NCBI RefSeq assembly: GCF_900089585.1
Contig: NZ_FLRH01000003.1
Location: forward strand, 4,579,123 to 4,643,122
Direction of reading: 5' to 3'
Length of the DNA stretch: 64,000 bases
Source of the DNA: Micromonospora sediminicola
Lineage (GTDB): Bacteria > Actinomycetota > Actinomycetes > Mycobacteriales > Micromonosporaceae
The notes beneath the pieces are model-generated. The model saw only the letters and a program-made list of their open reading frames with translations, searched no databases and was not told the origin of the DNA. Below are positions 35,251 through 44,244 of the stretch, one piece after another (the first letter of the stretch is position 1; the number at the start of each line of letters is the position of its first letter). The translations under genes and the position numbers were made by a program.

Positions 35251-36851
35251 GCGCCGCCGCACCCACCGCGCCGGGCCGCGCGGTCACCCGCCTCGCGGCC
35301 CGTCAGGTACGCCGCCCGGCGTTGGTCGTCGCCACGGTGACCGTCGGCATGTCCGCCCTCGTCGTCGCCACCTACGCCCGCACAGTGGGCGATGCCGCGG
35401 CGGCGCAGGCGCTGGCCGCGCTCGCCGGAAACCCGGCCGTCCGCACCCTGTTCGGTGAACCCGTCGCCCTGGACACCGCCGGCGGGTTCGCCGTCTGGCG
35501 CACCGGCACCGTCCTCGCCGTCCTGCTCACCACCTGGGGTGCGCTGGCGACGACCCGGCTGACCCGGGGCGAGGAGGAGGCCGGCCGCTGGGACCTGCTG
35601 CTGGCCGGCCGGCTGACCCCGGCGGCCCTGTTGGGCCGGCACCTCGCCGTGCTCACCCAGGCGATGGCGTCGACCGGGCTCCTGCTCGCCGGCGCGCTCA
35701 CGGCCCTCGGGACGCCGACGGACGGGGCGCTGCTGCACGCCACCGGACTCGCCCTGGCCGGGCTGACCGCGGTCGCGGCGGCGGCCTGCGCCGCGCAGAT
35801 CTTTCCCACCCGCGCCGGCGCCACCGGCGCCACGCTGGCCTTCCTCGGCGTCGGGCTGCTGGCTCGCATGGTCGGCGACGGCGTGTCCGCACTGGCCTGG
35901 CTGCGGTGGCTGCCCCCGTACGGGCCGCTCGCCCTGAGCCGCCCCTACCATGACGACCGCTGGACTCCCCTGCTGACGCAGGCCGTCAGCGCGGTGGCGC
36001 TGGCCTGCATCGCGCTGGTCCTGGCCGGCAGACGCGACGTCCGGTCCGGGCTGCTGCGCCCGCCGGCGGGCCGCGCGCCCCGACGGTGGCTGCTCGGCTC
36101 CGTCGGCGCCTTCGCGGTCCGGCGCGCGGTACGCCCCCTCGCGGGTTGGTCGACGGGCATCGGCGCCTACTTCCTGCTGATCGGCCTGCTCGCCGAGTCG
36201 CTGACCGGCTTCCTCACCGACAATCCTCGGTTCGCCGACCTCGCCGCCCGGGCCGGCTTCGCCGGTCTCGGCACCGTCGAGGGATACACCGCCACCCTCT
36301 TCGCCCTGCTCGCCGTTCCGGTCGGCGCCTTCGCCACCGCCCGCCTGACCGCGTTCGCCGCCGCCGAGAACACGGGACGGTTGACCCTGCTGCACGCCGG
36401 ACCGGTCAGCCGCGCCCGCCTGCTGACCGCCGAGGTTGTCGCCACCGTCGCCGGCACCGCCGTCCTCGTGGCCGTGGCCGCCGTCGCCACCTGGGCCGGT
36501 ACGACGACTGTCGGCGCCGGACTACCGCTCACCGCCGCGCTGGCCGGAACCGTCAACGCCCTGCCGGTGGCGCTGCTGAGCGCCGCGGCCGCCACCCTCG
36601 CGGTCGGACTGGCGCCGCGGGCGGTGGCGACGATCGGCATGCTGCCCACCGCGGGTGGGTTCCTGCTCACGGCGACGGTCGACAGCGTCCACGCCCCGGC
36701 CTGGGTCGGCTCGCTGTCCCCGTACGCGCACCTCGCCGCCGTGCCGGCCACGGCACCGAACTGGACGGCAGCCGGCGTCATGGTCACCGGTGCCGTCGCC
36801 GTGATGTCAGCGGGAAGCTGGGCCTATGCCCGGCGGGACCTGCGGCTCTGA
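35247..36851 (+). CDS. ABC-2 type exporter permease (polyketide-antibiotic exporter-like)
   Basis: This 534-aa protein has about twelve transmembrane helices, roughly double the usual ABC-2 permease, with the two halves looking like an internal repeat (TRLAARQVRRPALVVATV and GAFAVRRAVRPLAGWSTG starts). It resembles annotated polyketide-antibiotic transporters. The GTG start overlaps the ATPase stop. The next gene, a MarR-type regulator, is convergent only 14 bp away. Confidence 0.88.
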   Translation: MSAAAPTAPGRAVTRLAARQVRRPALVVATVTVGMSALVVATYARTVGDAAAAQALAALAGNPAVRTLFGEPVALDTAGGFAVWRTGTVLAVLLTTWGALATTRLTRGEEEAGRWDLLLAGRLTPAALLGRHLAVLTQAMASTGLLLAGALTALGTPTDGALLHATGLALAGLTAVAAAACAAQIFPTRAGATGATLAFLGVGLLARMVGDGVSALAWLRWLPPYGPLALSRPYHDDRWTPLLTQAVSAVALACIALVLAGRRDVRSGLLRPPAGRAPRRWLLGSVGAFAVRRAVRPLAGWSTGIGAYFLLIGLLAESLTGFLTDNPRFADLAARAGFAGLGTVEGYTATLFALLAVPVGAFATARLTAFAAAENTGRLTLLHAGPVSRARLLTAEVVATVAGTAVLVAVAAVATWAGTTTVGAGLPLTAALAGTVNALPVALLSAAAATLAVGLAPRAVATIGMLPTAGGFLLTATVDSVHAPAWVGSLSPYAHLAAVPATAPNWTAAGVMVTGAVAVMSAGSWAYARRDLRL

Positions 36852-36865
36852 CGGCCGGCACGACC

Positions 36866-37315
36866 TCAGCGACGCCGGCCGTCCCGCCACCGGTCGATCA
36901 GGACCGGCAGTTCCCGCCAGAGGTAGTCGTAGAAGTCGCGCATCTCGGCGAGGCGGGCGCCGGCGACGCTGTCCGCGCCGGTCGCGGTGATGCCTTCCTC
37001 GGCGGCTTCCCGCATGGTTCCGATCATCGCGTTCTGACCGGACATGAGCGTCGCCCACGCGCCCTCGCGGAGCCGGAAGTGCTCCCGGCGGCTGCCGGGG
37101 GCGGGCACCCGCTCGATCAGCCCGACGGTCGACAGCGACTTGAGCGCGGTGGACACGCTGCCGGAGCTGATGGTGAGGGTGTCGGCGATCTCGCCGGCGG
37201 TCATCGTCTCCCGCTCGGTGAACAACAACGCCGCGAGCACGCGGGCGGTCATCCGTTGCAGGCCACCCTCGGTGAGGGCCAGCGCCAGCCGCTCCGCCGG
37301 ATCGCTGAGTGCCAT
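36866..37315 (-). CDS. MarR/GbsR-family transcriptional regulator
   Basis: This 149-aa protein contains a winged helix (MTAGEIADTLTISSGSVSTALKSLSTVGLIERVPAPGSRREHFRL, about 38-82) and a long helical C-terminus, as in GbsR-like MarR proteins. It is divergent from the ABC exporter at 37,398 and separated from it by 82 bp holding a palindromic element. Repression of that exporter is the obvious inference. Confidence 0.88.
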   Translation of the reverse strand: MALSDPAERLALALTEGGLQRMTARVLAALLFTERETMTAGEIADTLTISSGSVSTALKSLSTVGLIERVPAPGSRREHFRLREGAWATLMSGQNAMIGTMREAAEEGITATGADSVAGARLAEMRDFYDYLWRELPVLIDRWRDGRRR

Positions 37316-37361
37316 CCGCGTCCTCCCTACTCGATCTGGCGGATCTTAACATCTCTTACTC

Positions 37362-37377
37362 TTCAGAATTCTTTGAA
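37362..37377. promoter_or_regulatory. Putative MarR operator
   Basis: TTCAGAATTCTTTGAA is an imperfect 16-bp palindrome centred on an AT-rich run, unusual in this GC-rich window. It lies between the divergent MarR-type regulator and the ABC-2 exporter and is a good candidate for the regulator's binding site. Confidence 0.5.
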
Positions 37378-37397
37378 ACTTCGATACTCTGCAAGAC

Positions 37398-38312
37398 ATG
37401 GGCGATGTGATCCAGCTGGAGAAGTTGACCAAGACGTACGGACGCCGCAGGGGCCTGGTGGACCTGGACCTCTCGGTGGCCGAGGGTGAGGTGTTCGGCT
37501 ATCTGGGCCCGAACGGCGCCGGCAAGTCGACCACCATCCGCGTGCTGCTGGACCTGATCCGACCGACCAGCGGACGCGCGCTGCTGTTCGGAGACGACCC
37601 GCGCCGGCACGCCGTGGCGCTGCACCGGCGCGTCGGCTACCTGGCCGGCGACGTCGTCGTCAACCCGCGGCAACGGGTAGCCGAGTGCCTGACCTTCCTG
37701 GCCGGCCTCCGCGGTGACACACCGAGGGCCCGCATCGACGAGCTGGCCGGGCGGCTGGAGCTGGACCTGACGGCGCGCATCGGCGCCCTGTCGAAGGGAA
37801 ACCGGCAGAAGGTCGGCCTGGTGCAGGCGTTCATGCACCGCCCGGCCCTGCTGATCCTGGACGAGCCGACGTCGGGGCTGGACCCCCTGGCGCAACAGAC
37901 CTTCCTCGACCTGGTCCGCGAAGCCAGAGCCGCCGGGCAGACGGTGTTCATGTCGTCGCACATCATGAGCGAGGTCGAGGCGGTCGCCGACCGGGTCGGC
38001 ATCATCCGGGAGGGCCGCCTCGTCGCGCTCGACACGGTGGCTCGACTCCGCGACCGCAGCGTGCACGAGTTCCACGTCACCTTCAGCGGCCCGATCGACA
38101 GATCCGCGCTCGCCGCCCTCCCGCAGGTGTCCGACCTGACCGTCGACGGACCGACCGCGAGATTCCAGCTCGCCGGCACCCCCGACGAACTCATCCGCGT
38201 CCTCGCGCGGCACCGGGTCGCCGCGCTGCGCGCCACCGAACCCGACCTGGAACAACTGTTCCTCACCTACTACCAGGCCGACGCCGCGAGCAAGGAGACC
38301 ACCCATGCCTGA
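37398..38312 (+). CDS. ABC-2 type exporter, ATP-binding protein
   Basis: This 304-aa protein has Walker A GPNGAGKST, signature LSKGNRQKVGLVQAF and Walker B LLILDEPTSGLD, plus a DrrA-like C-terminal domain. It overlaps the permease gene by 8 bp. It is divergent from the MarR/GbsR regulator. Substrate unknown. Confidence 0.92.
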   Translation: MGDVIQLEKLTKTYGRRRGLVDLDLSVAEGEVFGYLGPNGAGKSTTIRVLLDLIRPTSGRALLFGDDPRRHAVALHRRVGYLAGDVVVNPRQRVAECLTFLAGLRGDTPRARIDELAGRLELDLTARIGALSKGNRQKVGLVQAFMHRPALLILDEPTSGLDPLAQQTFLDLVREARAAGQTVFMSSHIMSEVEAVADRVGIIREGRLVALDTVARLRDRSVHEFHVTFSGPIDRSALAALPQVSDLTVDGPTARFQLAGTPDELIRVLARHRVAALRATEPDLEQLFLTYYQADAASKETTHA

Positions 38313-39093
38313 CGTCCTGACCAAGACCCTGTGGGACGGCCGGCGCGGCCTTGCCGGTTTCGCCGCCGGCACCGCCCTGATCGGCGCCGCGTACGCCGGT
38401 TTCTACCCCCAGGTCGCCGACGGCGCGATGGGACAGACCGTCCAGGGCTTCTCCCCCGCGCTACGCGAGGCACTACGGATGGACGACCTCGCCTCCGCCG
38501 CCGGGTACCTCGGCTCCAGCGTCTTCGGCATCATCGTGCCCCTGGTCGCCGTCATCTTCGGCATCACCACCGGCACCCGCGCCATCGCCGGCGACGAGGA
38601 GGCCGGCTACCTCGACCTGCTCCTCGCCCACCCGGTCGGCCGAACCCGACTGCTGCTGCACCGCTTCGCCGCGCTCACCGTCGGCGCCACCCTCATCGCC
38701 GGAGTGGTCCTGCTGGCCATGCTCGCCGTCCGGCCCGGCGCCCGGCTCGACAGCATCAGCGCCGGCCAGTTCACCGCCCAGTGCCTCGCGCTGGCACTGC
38801 TGATCGTCGTCTTCGGAACGATCGCGATGACCATCGGCGCGGCCACCGGCAGCCGGCCCGCCGCACTCGCGGGCACCGCAGGCGTCGCCGTCCTCACCTA
38901 CGCCGCCGGCACCGCAGCCACCCAGCTCGACGCCGACGCCCTCCGTTACGCCTCCCCCTTCCACTACTACATCGGCGGAGAGCCGCTCCGGAACGGATTC
39001 CAATGGACCGACCTCGGGGTCCTGACCGCCGTCGTGGCGGTGCTACTGAGCATCGCGGTGAGCACATTCAACCGGCGCGACCTGACCAGCTGA
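38305..39093 (+). CDS. ABC-2 type exporter permease
   Basis: This 262-aa protein has six transmembrane helices, with the large loop after the first helix (QTVQGFSPALREALRMDD) typical of ABC-2 permeases. The ATG lies within the end of the ATPase gene. The two genes form one operon. After it, 276 bp have no gene until the PfpI-type gene; the only structure there is the hairpin at 39,324-39,363. Confidence 0.88.
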   Translation: MPDVLTKTLWDGRRGLAGFAAGTALIGAAYAGFYPQVADGAMGQTVQGFSPALREALRMDDLASAAGYLGSSVFGIIVPLVAVIFGITTGTRAIAGDEEAGYLDLLLAHPVGRTRLLLHRFAALTVGATLIAGVVLLAMLAVRPGARLDSISAGQFTAQCLALALLIVVFGTIAMTIGAATGSRPAALAGTAGVAVLTYAAGTAATQLDADALRYASPFHYYIGGEPLRNGFQWTDLGVLTAVVAVLLSIAVSTFNRRDLTS

Positions 39094-39323
39094 GACGGTC
39101 GAAGGACAAGTTCGTCGCTGTCGTGGAACCCGTCCGATGATGGACGCGCCTCGGGCGGCCGGCGCTAGCGGCAGCCTTAATGGGATGCGGCACCGCGGGG
39201 ACGGCCGGCTCCGGCCGAAGCTGATGCCATCTCGCTGCGGCGATGTGCGTCGTACTTTCGCCTCCCGTCGCCGACCGGGACAGCCAGCCTGCCGGATCCG
39301 GTCGGCGTGACGTCTGCCGGTCC

Positions 39324-39363
39324 GGGGCTCCGGGCCGCGCTGATCCTCGCGCTCCGGAGCCCC
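39324..39363. terminator. Hairpin downstream of the PfpI-type gene
   Basis: GGGGCTCCGG pairs perfectly with CCGGAGCCCC around a 20-nt loop whose ends (GCCGCGC, GCGCT) extend the stem. It lies 6 bp beyond the minus-strand stop and is the probable terminator. Confidence 0.6.
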
Positions 39364-39369
39364 ACCGGG

Positions 39370-39951
39370 TCACGCCGTCGTCATGTGACGAACGCGTTCG
39401 CCCTTCGCGAACTCCTCGACCATCTTGGCGCAGAAGGCCGGAAGGTCGCTGGGGTTGCGGCTGGTGATCAGGCCGTTGTCGACCTGAACCTGTTGATCCA
39501 CCCAGTTGCCGCCCGCGTTTCGGATGTCGGTGCGCAGGCTGGGGAACGAGGTCACCGTCCTGCCGTTGACCATCCCGGTCTCGACCAACGACCAGGGGCC
39601 GTGGCAGATCGCGGCCACCGGCTTCTGTTGCTCGAAGAACGCCCGGACGAAGTCCATCGCCTGCTGGTTCATCCGGAGCCGGTCGGGATTGACCGTCCCA
39701 CCCGGCAGCAGCAGCCCGTCGTAGTCGGCCGCATCGGCCTCGTTCACGGTCCGGTCCACCCGGTAGCGGTTGGCCGGGTTGATGTCCTGGTTCATCGACT
39801 GGATCTCGCCGGAATTCAGTGAGACCAGGTGGACCTCGGCCCCCGCCTGCTCCGCGGCGGCCCTCGACTGGGTGTACTCCACGTCCTCCACCCCGTCTGC
39901 GGCGAGGCAAGCAACCCGCTTGCCGGTCAGTCGCTGCTGGCTCTGTGCCAT
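39370..39951 (-). CDS. DJ-1/PfpI-family (type 1 glutamine amidotransferase-like) protein
   Basis: This 193-aa protein has the nucleophilic-elbow Cys in VAAICHGPW (about residue 115) and the upstream glutamate region (DGVEDVEYTQ). It resembles the YhbO/PfpI general-stress deglycase or protease family. The ATG at 39,951 (MAQSQQ) is preferred, with AAGGGGG upstream. A sigma-B-like GTTT-N15-GGGAAG lies on the minus strand 85-105 bp upstream of the start; this fits a stress role. Confidence 0.85.
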   Translation of the reverse strand: MAQSQQRLTGKRVACLAADGVEDVEYTQSRAAAEQAGAEVHLVSLNSGEIQSMNQDINPANRYRVDRTVNEADAADYDGLLLPGGTVNPDRLRMNQQAMDFVRAFFEQQKPVAAICHGPWSLVETGMVNGRTVTSFPSLRTDIRNAGGNWVDQQVQVDNGLITSRNPSDLPAFCAKMVEEFAKGERVRHMTTA

Positions 39952-40178
39952 TTTCTGCGGCCCCCTTCGTGGTGCCGCCCGGTCGGCGGCACATCGTTCG
40001 CTCGCGGCCGCCTTCCCGGTGTCGGGACCGCAAAACGGGCCACCGCACGGCGCCCAAGGGCGGACAATCCCCACATACGATCGCCGCTGCGCGGAGAGGG
40101 GTCCGGCCTGGAGAGTGCTTCCTGTCGCAGCGGGAAAGCATTCAACCCACTGGCATCCAGGCTCCGGAAAGGCACGAC

Positions 40179-41021
40179 ATGACCCTCGCCGCCGACGCGA
40201 TCGAACTGCCGTCCGGCCAGACGATGCCCGTGCTCGGCCAGGGCACGTGGTACCTGGGTGAGCGCCCCGAGAGGCGACGGGACGAGCTGGCCGCCCTGCG
40301 CACCGGGCTCGACCTGGGCATGACCATGATCGACACTGCCGAGATGTACGGTGATGGCGCCTCCGAGGAACTCGTCGGCGAGGCGATCGTCGGACGACGC
40401 GCCGACGTGTTCCTGGTCGACAAGGTCCTGCCGTCCAATGCCAGCCGACGGGGTACGGTGCAGGCCTGCCGCCGCAGCCTGCGACGACTCGGCGTCGACC
40501 ACATCGACCTCTACCTGCTGCACTGGCGCGGCAGCCATCCGCTCGCCGAGACGATCGAGGCGTTCGGCGAACTCGTCGAGGCCGGCGACATCGGCCAGTG
40601 GGGCGTGAGCAACTTCGATCTTTCCGATATGCAGGACCTCCTCGAGGCGGGCGGAAGCGCCTGCGCGACCAACCAGATCCTGTACAACCTCACCCGCCGC
40701 GGTCCGGAATTCGATCTGCTGCCGTGGCTGCGCGAGCACCAGATCCCGGTGATGGCCTACTCGCCGATCGAGCAGGGCAGGCTGCTCGGCCACCCCCAGG
40801 TCGCGGAGGTCGCCGCCCGGCACGAGGCCACGGCTGCTCAGGTCGCGCTGGCCTGGCTGCTGCGGCAGGGGCGCATAGCGGCCATCCCCCGGTCGTCCAA
40901 CCCCGAACACACCCGGGAGAACGCGGAAGCGCGCGACCTGTATCTCGCTGAGGAGGATGTCGCGGCACTCGACACGGCGTTCCCCGCGCCGGCCGGCCCG
41001 CAACCGCTGGAGATGCTGTAA
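40179..41021 (+). CDS. Aldo/keto reductase
   Basis: This 280-aa protein has the family length. The catalytic tetrad is visible as Asp (MIDTAEMYG), Tyr in the same motif, Lys (VFLVDKVLP) and His (LYLLHWRG). The NADPH-binding end is IPRSSNPEHTRENA. It reduces aldehydes or ketones and often acts in detoxification. It is divergent from the PfpI-type gene and belongs to the stress group. Confidence 0.92.
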   Translation: MTLAADAIELPSGQTMPVLGQGTWYLGERPERRRDELAALRTGLDLGMTMIDTAEMYGDGASEELVGEAIVGRRADVFLVDKVLPSNASRRGTVQACRRSLRRLGVDHIDLYLLHWRGSHPLAETIEAFGELVEAGDIGQWGVSNFDLSDMQDLLEAGGSACATNQILYNLTRRGPEFDLLPWLREHQIPVMAYSPIEQGRLLGHPQVAEVAARHEATAAQVALAWLLRQGRIAAIPRSSNPEHTRENAEARDLYLAEEDVAALDTAFPAPAGPQPLEML

Positions 41022-41164
41022 CGGCCGGGAGATCCGGCGGTGGAGCGCGAGTTGTCGGTGGCGTCCGGTTCGGCCAGCCCGCGTCCGCCTCCGGGACATC
41101 GCGGCGCAGTGGCTGGCGAACCGAGTCCCAGCGCCCTCGCGGCCCCGACGGCGCTGGTGTGGGC

Positions 41165-42181
41165 TCAGGGGTGGAACTCCCCACGGGTGCGGGGCAGCCA
41201 CTCGGGGTGGTGGTCACGCAGATAACCGATGAGCCCCTCACGCACGTCGCAGCGAAGGTCCCACGCGCTCGGTCCGTCGGCCGCCGATGCCTGGACCTGG
41301 ACGACGACGGTCTGGGGCGTCGCATCCACCATCTGCAGCACCCACTGGTGCCGATCCCACAGTGGTGACGACTCGACGATCCGCCTGGTCTCGGCGCGGA
41401 GGTCGTCCAGAACGGCGGTGTGATCGACGTGGAGCCGGGTCTCGCCGACCACCCGCGTCTCGTGCCGGGTCCAGTTCTGGAAGGGGTGCTCGGTGAACCA
41501 CGTGGTGGGCAGGATGAGCATCCGGTCGTCCCACAGGCGGATGACCACGTTGGTCAGCTTCACCTCCTCGACGCGCCCCCACTGCCCGTCGACCACGATC
41601 ACGTCCCCCACGTGGAGTCCGTCGGCGAACGCGACCTGGATGCCGGCGAAGGCGTTGCCGAGCGCGGTGCGTGCGGACAGTCCGAGCAGCGCGCCGACGA
41701 CACCCGCCGAGGTGAGCACGGACAGCCCGATCGTGCGCACCGGAGGGAACGTGGTGAGGACCAGGCCGATCGCCACGACCGTCACCACGACAGAGGTGAG
41801 GCGCCGTACCGGTCGGATCTGGGTGCGCGCCCGGCGGATCCGGCGATCGGCCCGCGTCTCGCCCGGCAGCCGGCTGAAAGCGGCCCTCTCGGCGATGTGC
41901 AGGGCGCGAAGCACCAGCCACGTCACGCTCGCGATCAACAGCACCACGACGACGCGTCGGACGAAGGAGGGTACCGCGCCGGGGTTAACGCGGGTTCCGA
42001 CATACAGCGCCGCGAGAAGCAGCACGGCGACGGCGGGGCGGCGGGATGCGCGGTACAGCGGCGCGAGCAGCCAACGGTAGCTGCTGCGACCACCGGCGCG
42101 ACGCTGGACCAGCACGCCGGCCAGCAGGCCCGCTGCGACCACCACAGCCACCGCGACCACCAGGACCGTCCTCGTGGTCAC
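41165..42181 (-). CDS. MscS-family mechanosensitive channel
   Basis: This 338-aa protein has three or four N-terminal helices, a pore-lining TM3-like segment (VLTSAGVVGALLGLSARTALGNAFAGIQVAFAD) and the beta domain (VGDVIVVDGQWGRVEEVKLTNVVI). It opens under osmotic down-shock. The GTG at 42,181 is preferred, with GGGAAAG upstream; the upstream in-frame GTG at 42,241 is an alternative. The 143 bp before the convergent aldo/keto reductase carry nothing clear. Confidence 0.9.
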   Translation of the reverse strand: MTTRTVLVVAVAVVVAAGLLAGVLVQRRAGGRSSYRWLLAPLYRASRRPAVAVLLLAALYVGTRVNPGAVPSFVRRVVVVLLIASVTWLVLRALHIAERAAFSRLPGETRADRRIRRARTQIRPVRRLTSVVVTVVAIGLVLTTFPPVRTIGLSVLTSAGVVGALLGLSARTALGNAFAGIQVAFADGLHVGDVIVVDGQWGRVEEVKLTNVVIRLWDDRMLILPTTWFTEHPFQNWTRHETRVVGETRLHVDHTAVLDDLRAETRRIVESSPLWDRHQWVLQMVDATPQTVVVQVQASAADGPSAWDLRCDVREGLIGYLRDHHPEWLPRTRGEFHP

Positions 42182-42253
42182 CAACCGACTTTCCCGCCAC
42201 CGGCGACCGTCATCGGCACTCCCGTCCGGCACGTGCAGCACATGCCCCGTGGG

Positions 42254-42913
42254 TCACGACTGGCCCAGGTTGGTGACCAGGTTGACGGCGACGGCCAGGA
42301 TGCCGGTCCCGAAGGTGTACGAGAGCAGCGCGTGTCCGAGTGCCATCCGGCGCATGCGGTTGCTGGTCGGCTCGTTCTCTCCCGGGGCGTAGGACATGCC
42401 GACCGTGAAGGCGACGTATGCGAAGTCGGCGTACGCGGGAGGATCGTCCCGCCCGAAGTCGATGCCACGGCCGTCGCCGCGGTAGTACATCCGGGCGTAC
42501 TTGAGCGTGAACACCGTGTTCACCAGCATCCACGCCAGCACCACCGCGACGACGCTGAGGATCACCAACGTGACAGCAACCATGTCCTGCTGGTCCGAGG
42601 CGCGGACGAGCGCCTCGGCCACGGCGACGAGACTGACAACGGACGCGATCAGGATCGCCGAGTCGGTGGAACGGGAGCGCTGCTCCGCCTCGGCAAGCTG
42701 CTCGGTACGCTGCGGGCTCGCCGACCAGCAGGACCGCCACACCCACACGAGGATCGTGCCCGCCGCGATCGTCCAGATCACCAGTGGCGTCAGTTCCGGC
42801 GCCCCGACCAGGGCGGTGACCGTGCCGGCGACCACACCGACGACCAACGACCACACGGCACGCCTGACTGACAGCAGGCGCCCCAGGTCCCGTCCTGCCG
42901 ATCGCTGCTCCAT
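42254..42913 (-). CDS. DUF1345 membrane protein
   Basis: This 219-aa protein has five hydrophobic helices and the DUF1345 signature stretch ADFAYVAFTVGMSY followed by RRMALGHALLSYTFGT. Function is unknown. It lies between the MscS channel and the zinc alcohol dehydrogenase on the same strand, 72 bp from the MscS start. Confidence 0.85.
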   Translation of the reverse strand: MEQRSAGRDLGRLLSVRRAVWSLVVGVVAGTVTALVGAPELTPLVIWTIAAGTILVWVWRSCWSASPQRTEQLAEAEQRSRSTDSAILIASVVSLVAVAEALVRASDQQDMVAVTLVILSVVAVVLAWMLVNTVFTLKYARMYYRGDGRGIDFGRDDPPAYADFAYVAFTVGMSYAPGENEPTSNRMRRMALGHALLSYTFGTGILAVAVNLVTNLGQS

Positions 42914-43068
42914 CCGTTCAGCGTTCCGGCCAGGCCGGGTGGGGCACGGGAAACCTGGAGCTATCACCGGATTGGGCGTGAGTTCCTGGGATCGCGACGG
43001 CGGCGCGGGCCGAGTGGTCGTCGCGACCGCCCCTGAACCTGTCCTCCGTAGCCGCCGCGTCCCGCTCG

Positions 43069-44244
43069 TCAGGCTTTGAGCACCACCTTTTCGCACTGGT
43101 CCTGTTTGTTCTTGAAGATCTCGAAGCCACGTTCCGCCTCTTCGAGCGGCAGGGTGTGAGTGATCACCCGGGTCGGATCGATCTCGCCGCGCTCGATGCG
43201 CCGCAGCAGCGGCTTCATGTAGCGCTGCACGTGGCACTGCCCCGTCCGCAGGGTCAGCGCCCGGTTCATCCACGCGCCGGCGGGGAACTTGTCGAGGAAG
43301 CCGCCGTACACGCCGATCACCGATACGATGCCGCCGCTGCGGCACGACATGATCGCCTGGCGTAGCGCGTGGGGGCGCTCGGTCTCGGAGCGGACCGCCT
43401 GTTTGACCCGGTCGTACGCGTGGATGTGCGCGGCACCGTGGGTGGCCTCCATGCCGACCGCGTCGATGCACTTGTCCGGTCCCCGCCCGCCGGTCAGTTC
43501 CAGCAGCCGGGACCGCACGTCGACCTCGTCGAAGTTGATCGTCGTGTGGCCCGCCCGTTCCGCCATCTGCAGCCGGTACGGCTCCTTGTCGATGGCGATG
43601 ACCTTCGCGGCGCCGAGCACCCGGGCACTGTCCATGGCGAGCTGGCCGACCGGTCCGGCACCCCACACCGCCACCACGTCGGTCTTCTGAATGTCACATA
43701 GGTCGGCGCCCATGAAGCCGGTGGGCAGGATGTCGGAGAGGAACAGCACCTGCTCGTCGGTCAGGTCAGACTCGATCTTCAACGGACCGACGTCGGCGAA
43801 CGGCACCCGCGCGTACTGCGCCTGACCGCCCGCGAACCCGCCCGTCAGGTGCGAATAGCCGAAGATCCCGGCTACCGGATGGCCGAACATCTTCTCGGCG
43901 ATCCCGGCGTTGGGGTTGGAGTTCTCGCAACAGGAGTACAGCTCGGCGGCGCAGGCGCCACAGTTGCCGCAGGCGATCGGGAACGGCACGACGACCCGGT
44001 CGCCGACCCGGAGCTTGTTCAGGGGTACGCCCGAGCCGACCTCGACCACCTCGCCCATGAACTCGTGGCCCATGACGTCGCCGTCCTGCATGGTGGGCAC
44101 GTATCCGTCCACCAGGTGCAGGTCGGAGCCGCAGATCGCGGTGGAGGTGATCTTGACGATCGCGTCGCGGTTGTTCAGGATCTTCGGGTCCGGTACGTCA
44201 CGGACCTTGACGTTGTTGCGGCCCGCCCAGGTGTTCGCCCTCAC
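43069..44244 (-). CDS. Zinc-dependent alcohol dehydrogenase (formaldehyde dehydrogenase-like MDR)
   Basis: This 391-aa protein has catalytic zinc ligands Cys (STAICGSDLHLVDG, about residue 38) and His-Glu (GHEFMGEVVE, about 60-61), and a structural zinc site (IACGNCGACAAELYSCCEN). The NAD-binding Rossmann part has VVAVWGAGPVGQLAMDSA. It fits the glutathione-independent formaldehyde dehydrogenase-like branch. The GTG start overlaps the SRPBCC-type gene's stop by 4 nt, so it is the second gene of that operon. Confidence 0.93.
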   Translation of the reverse strand: MRANTWAGRNNVKVRDVPDPKILNNRDAIVKITSTAICGSDLHLVDGYVPTMQDGDVMGHEFMGEVVEVGSGVPLNKLRVGDRVVVPFPIACGNCGACAAELYSCCENSNPNAGIAEKMFGHPVAGIFGYSHLTGGFAGGQAQYARVPFADVGPLKIESDLTDEQVLFLSDILPTGFMGADLCDIQKTDVVAVWGAGPVGQLAMDSARVLGAAKVIAIDKEPYRLQMAERAGHTTINFDEVDVRSRLLELTGGRGPDKCIDAVGMEATHGAAHIHAYDRVKQAVRSETERPHALRQAIMSCRSGGIVSVIGVYGGFLDKFPAGAWMNRALTLRTGQCHVQRYMKPLLRRIERGEIDPTRVITHTLPLEEAERGFEIFKNKQDQCEKVVLKA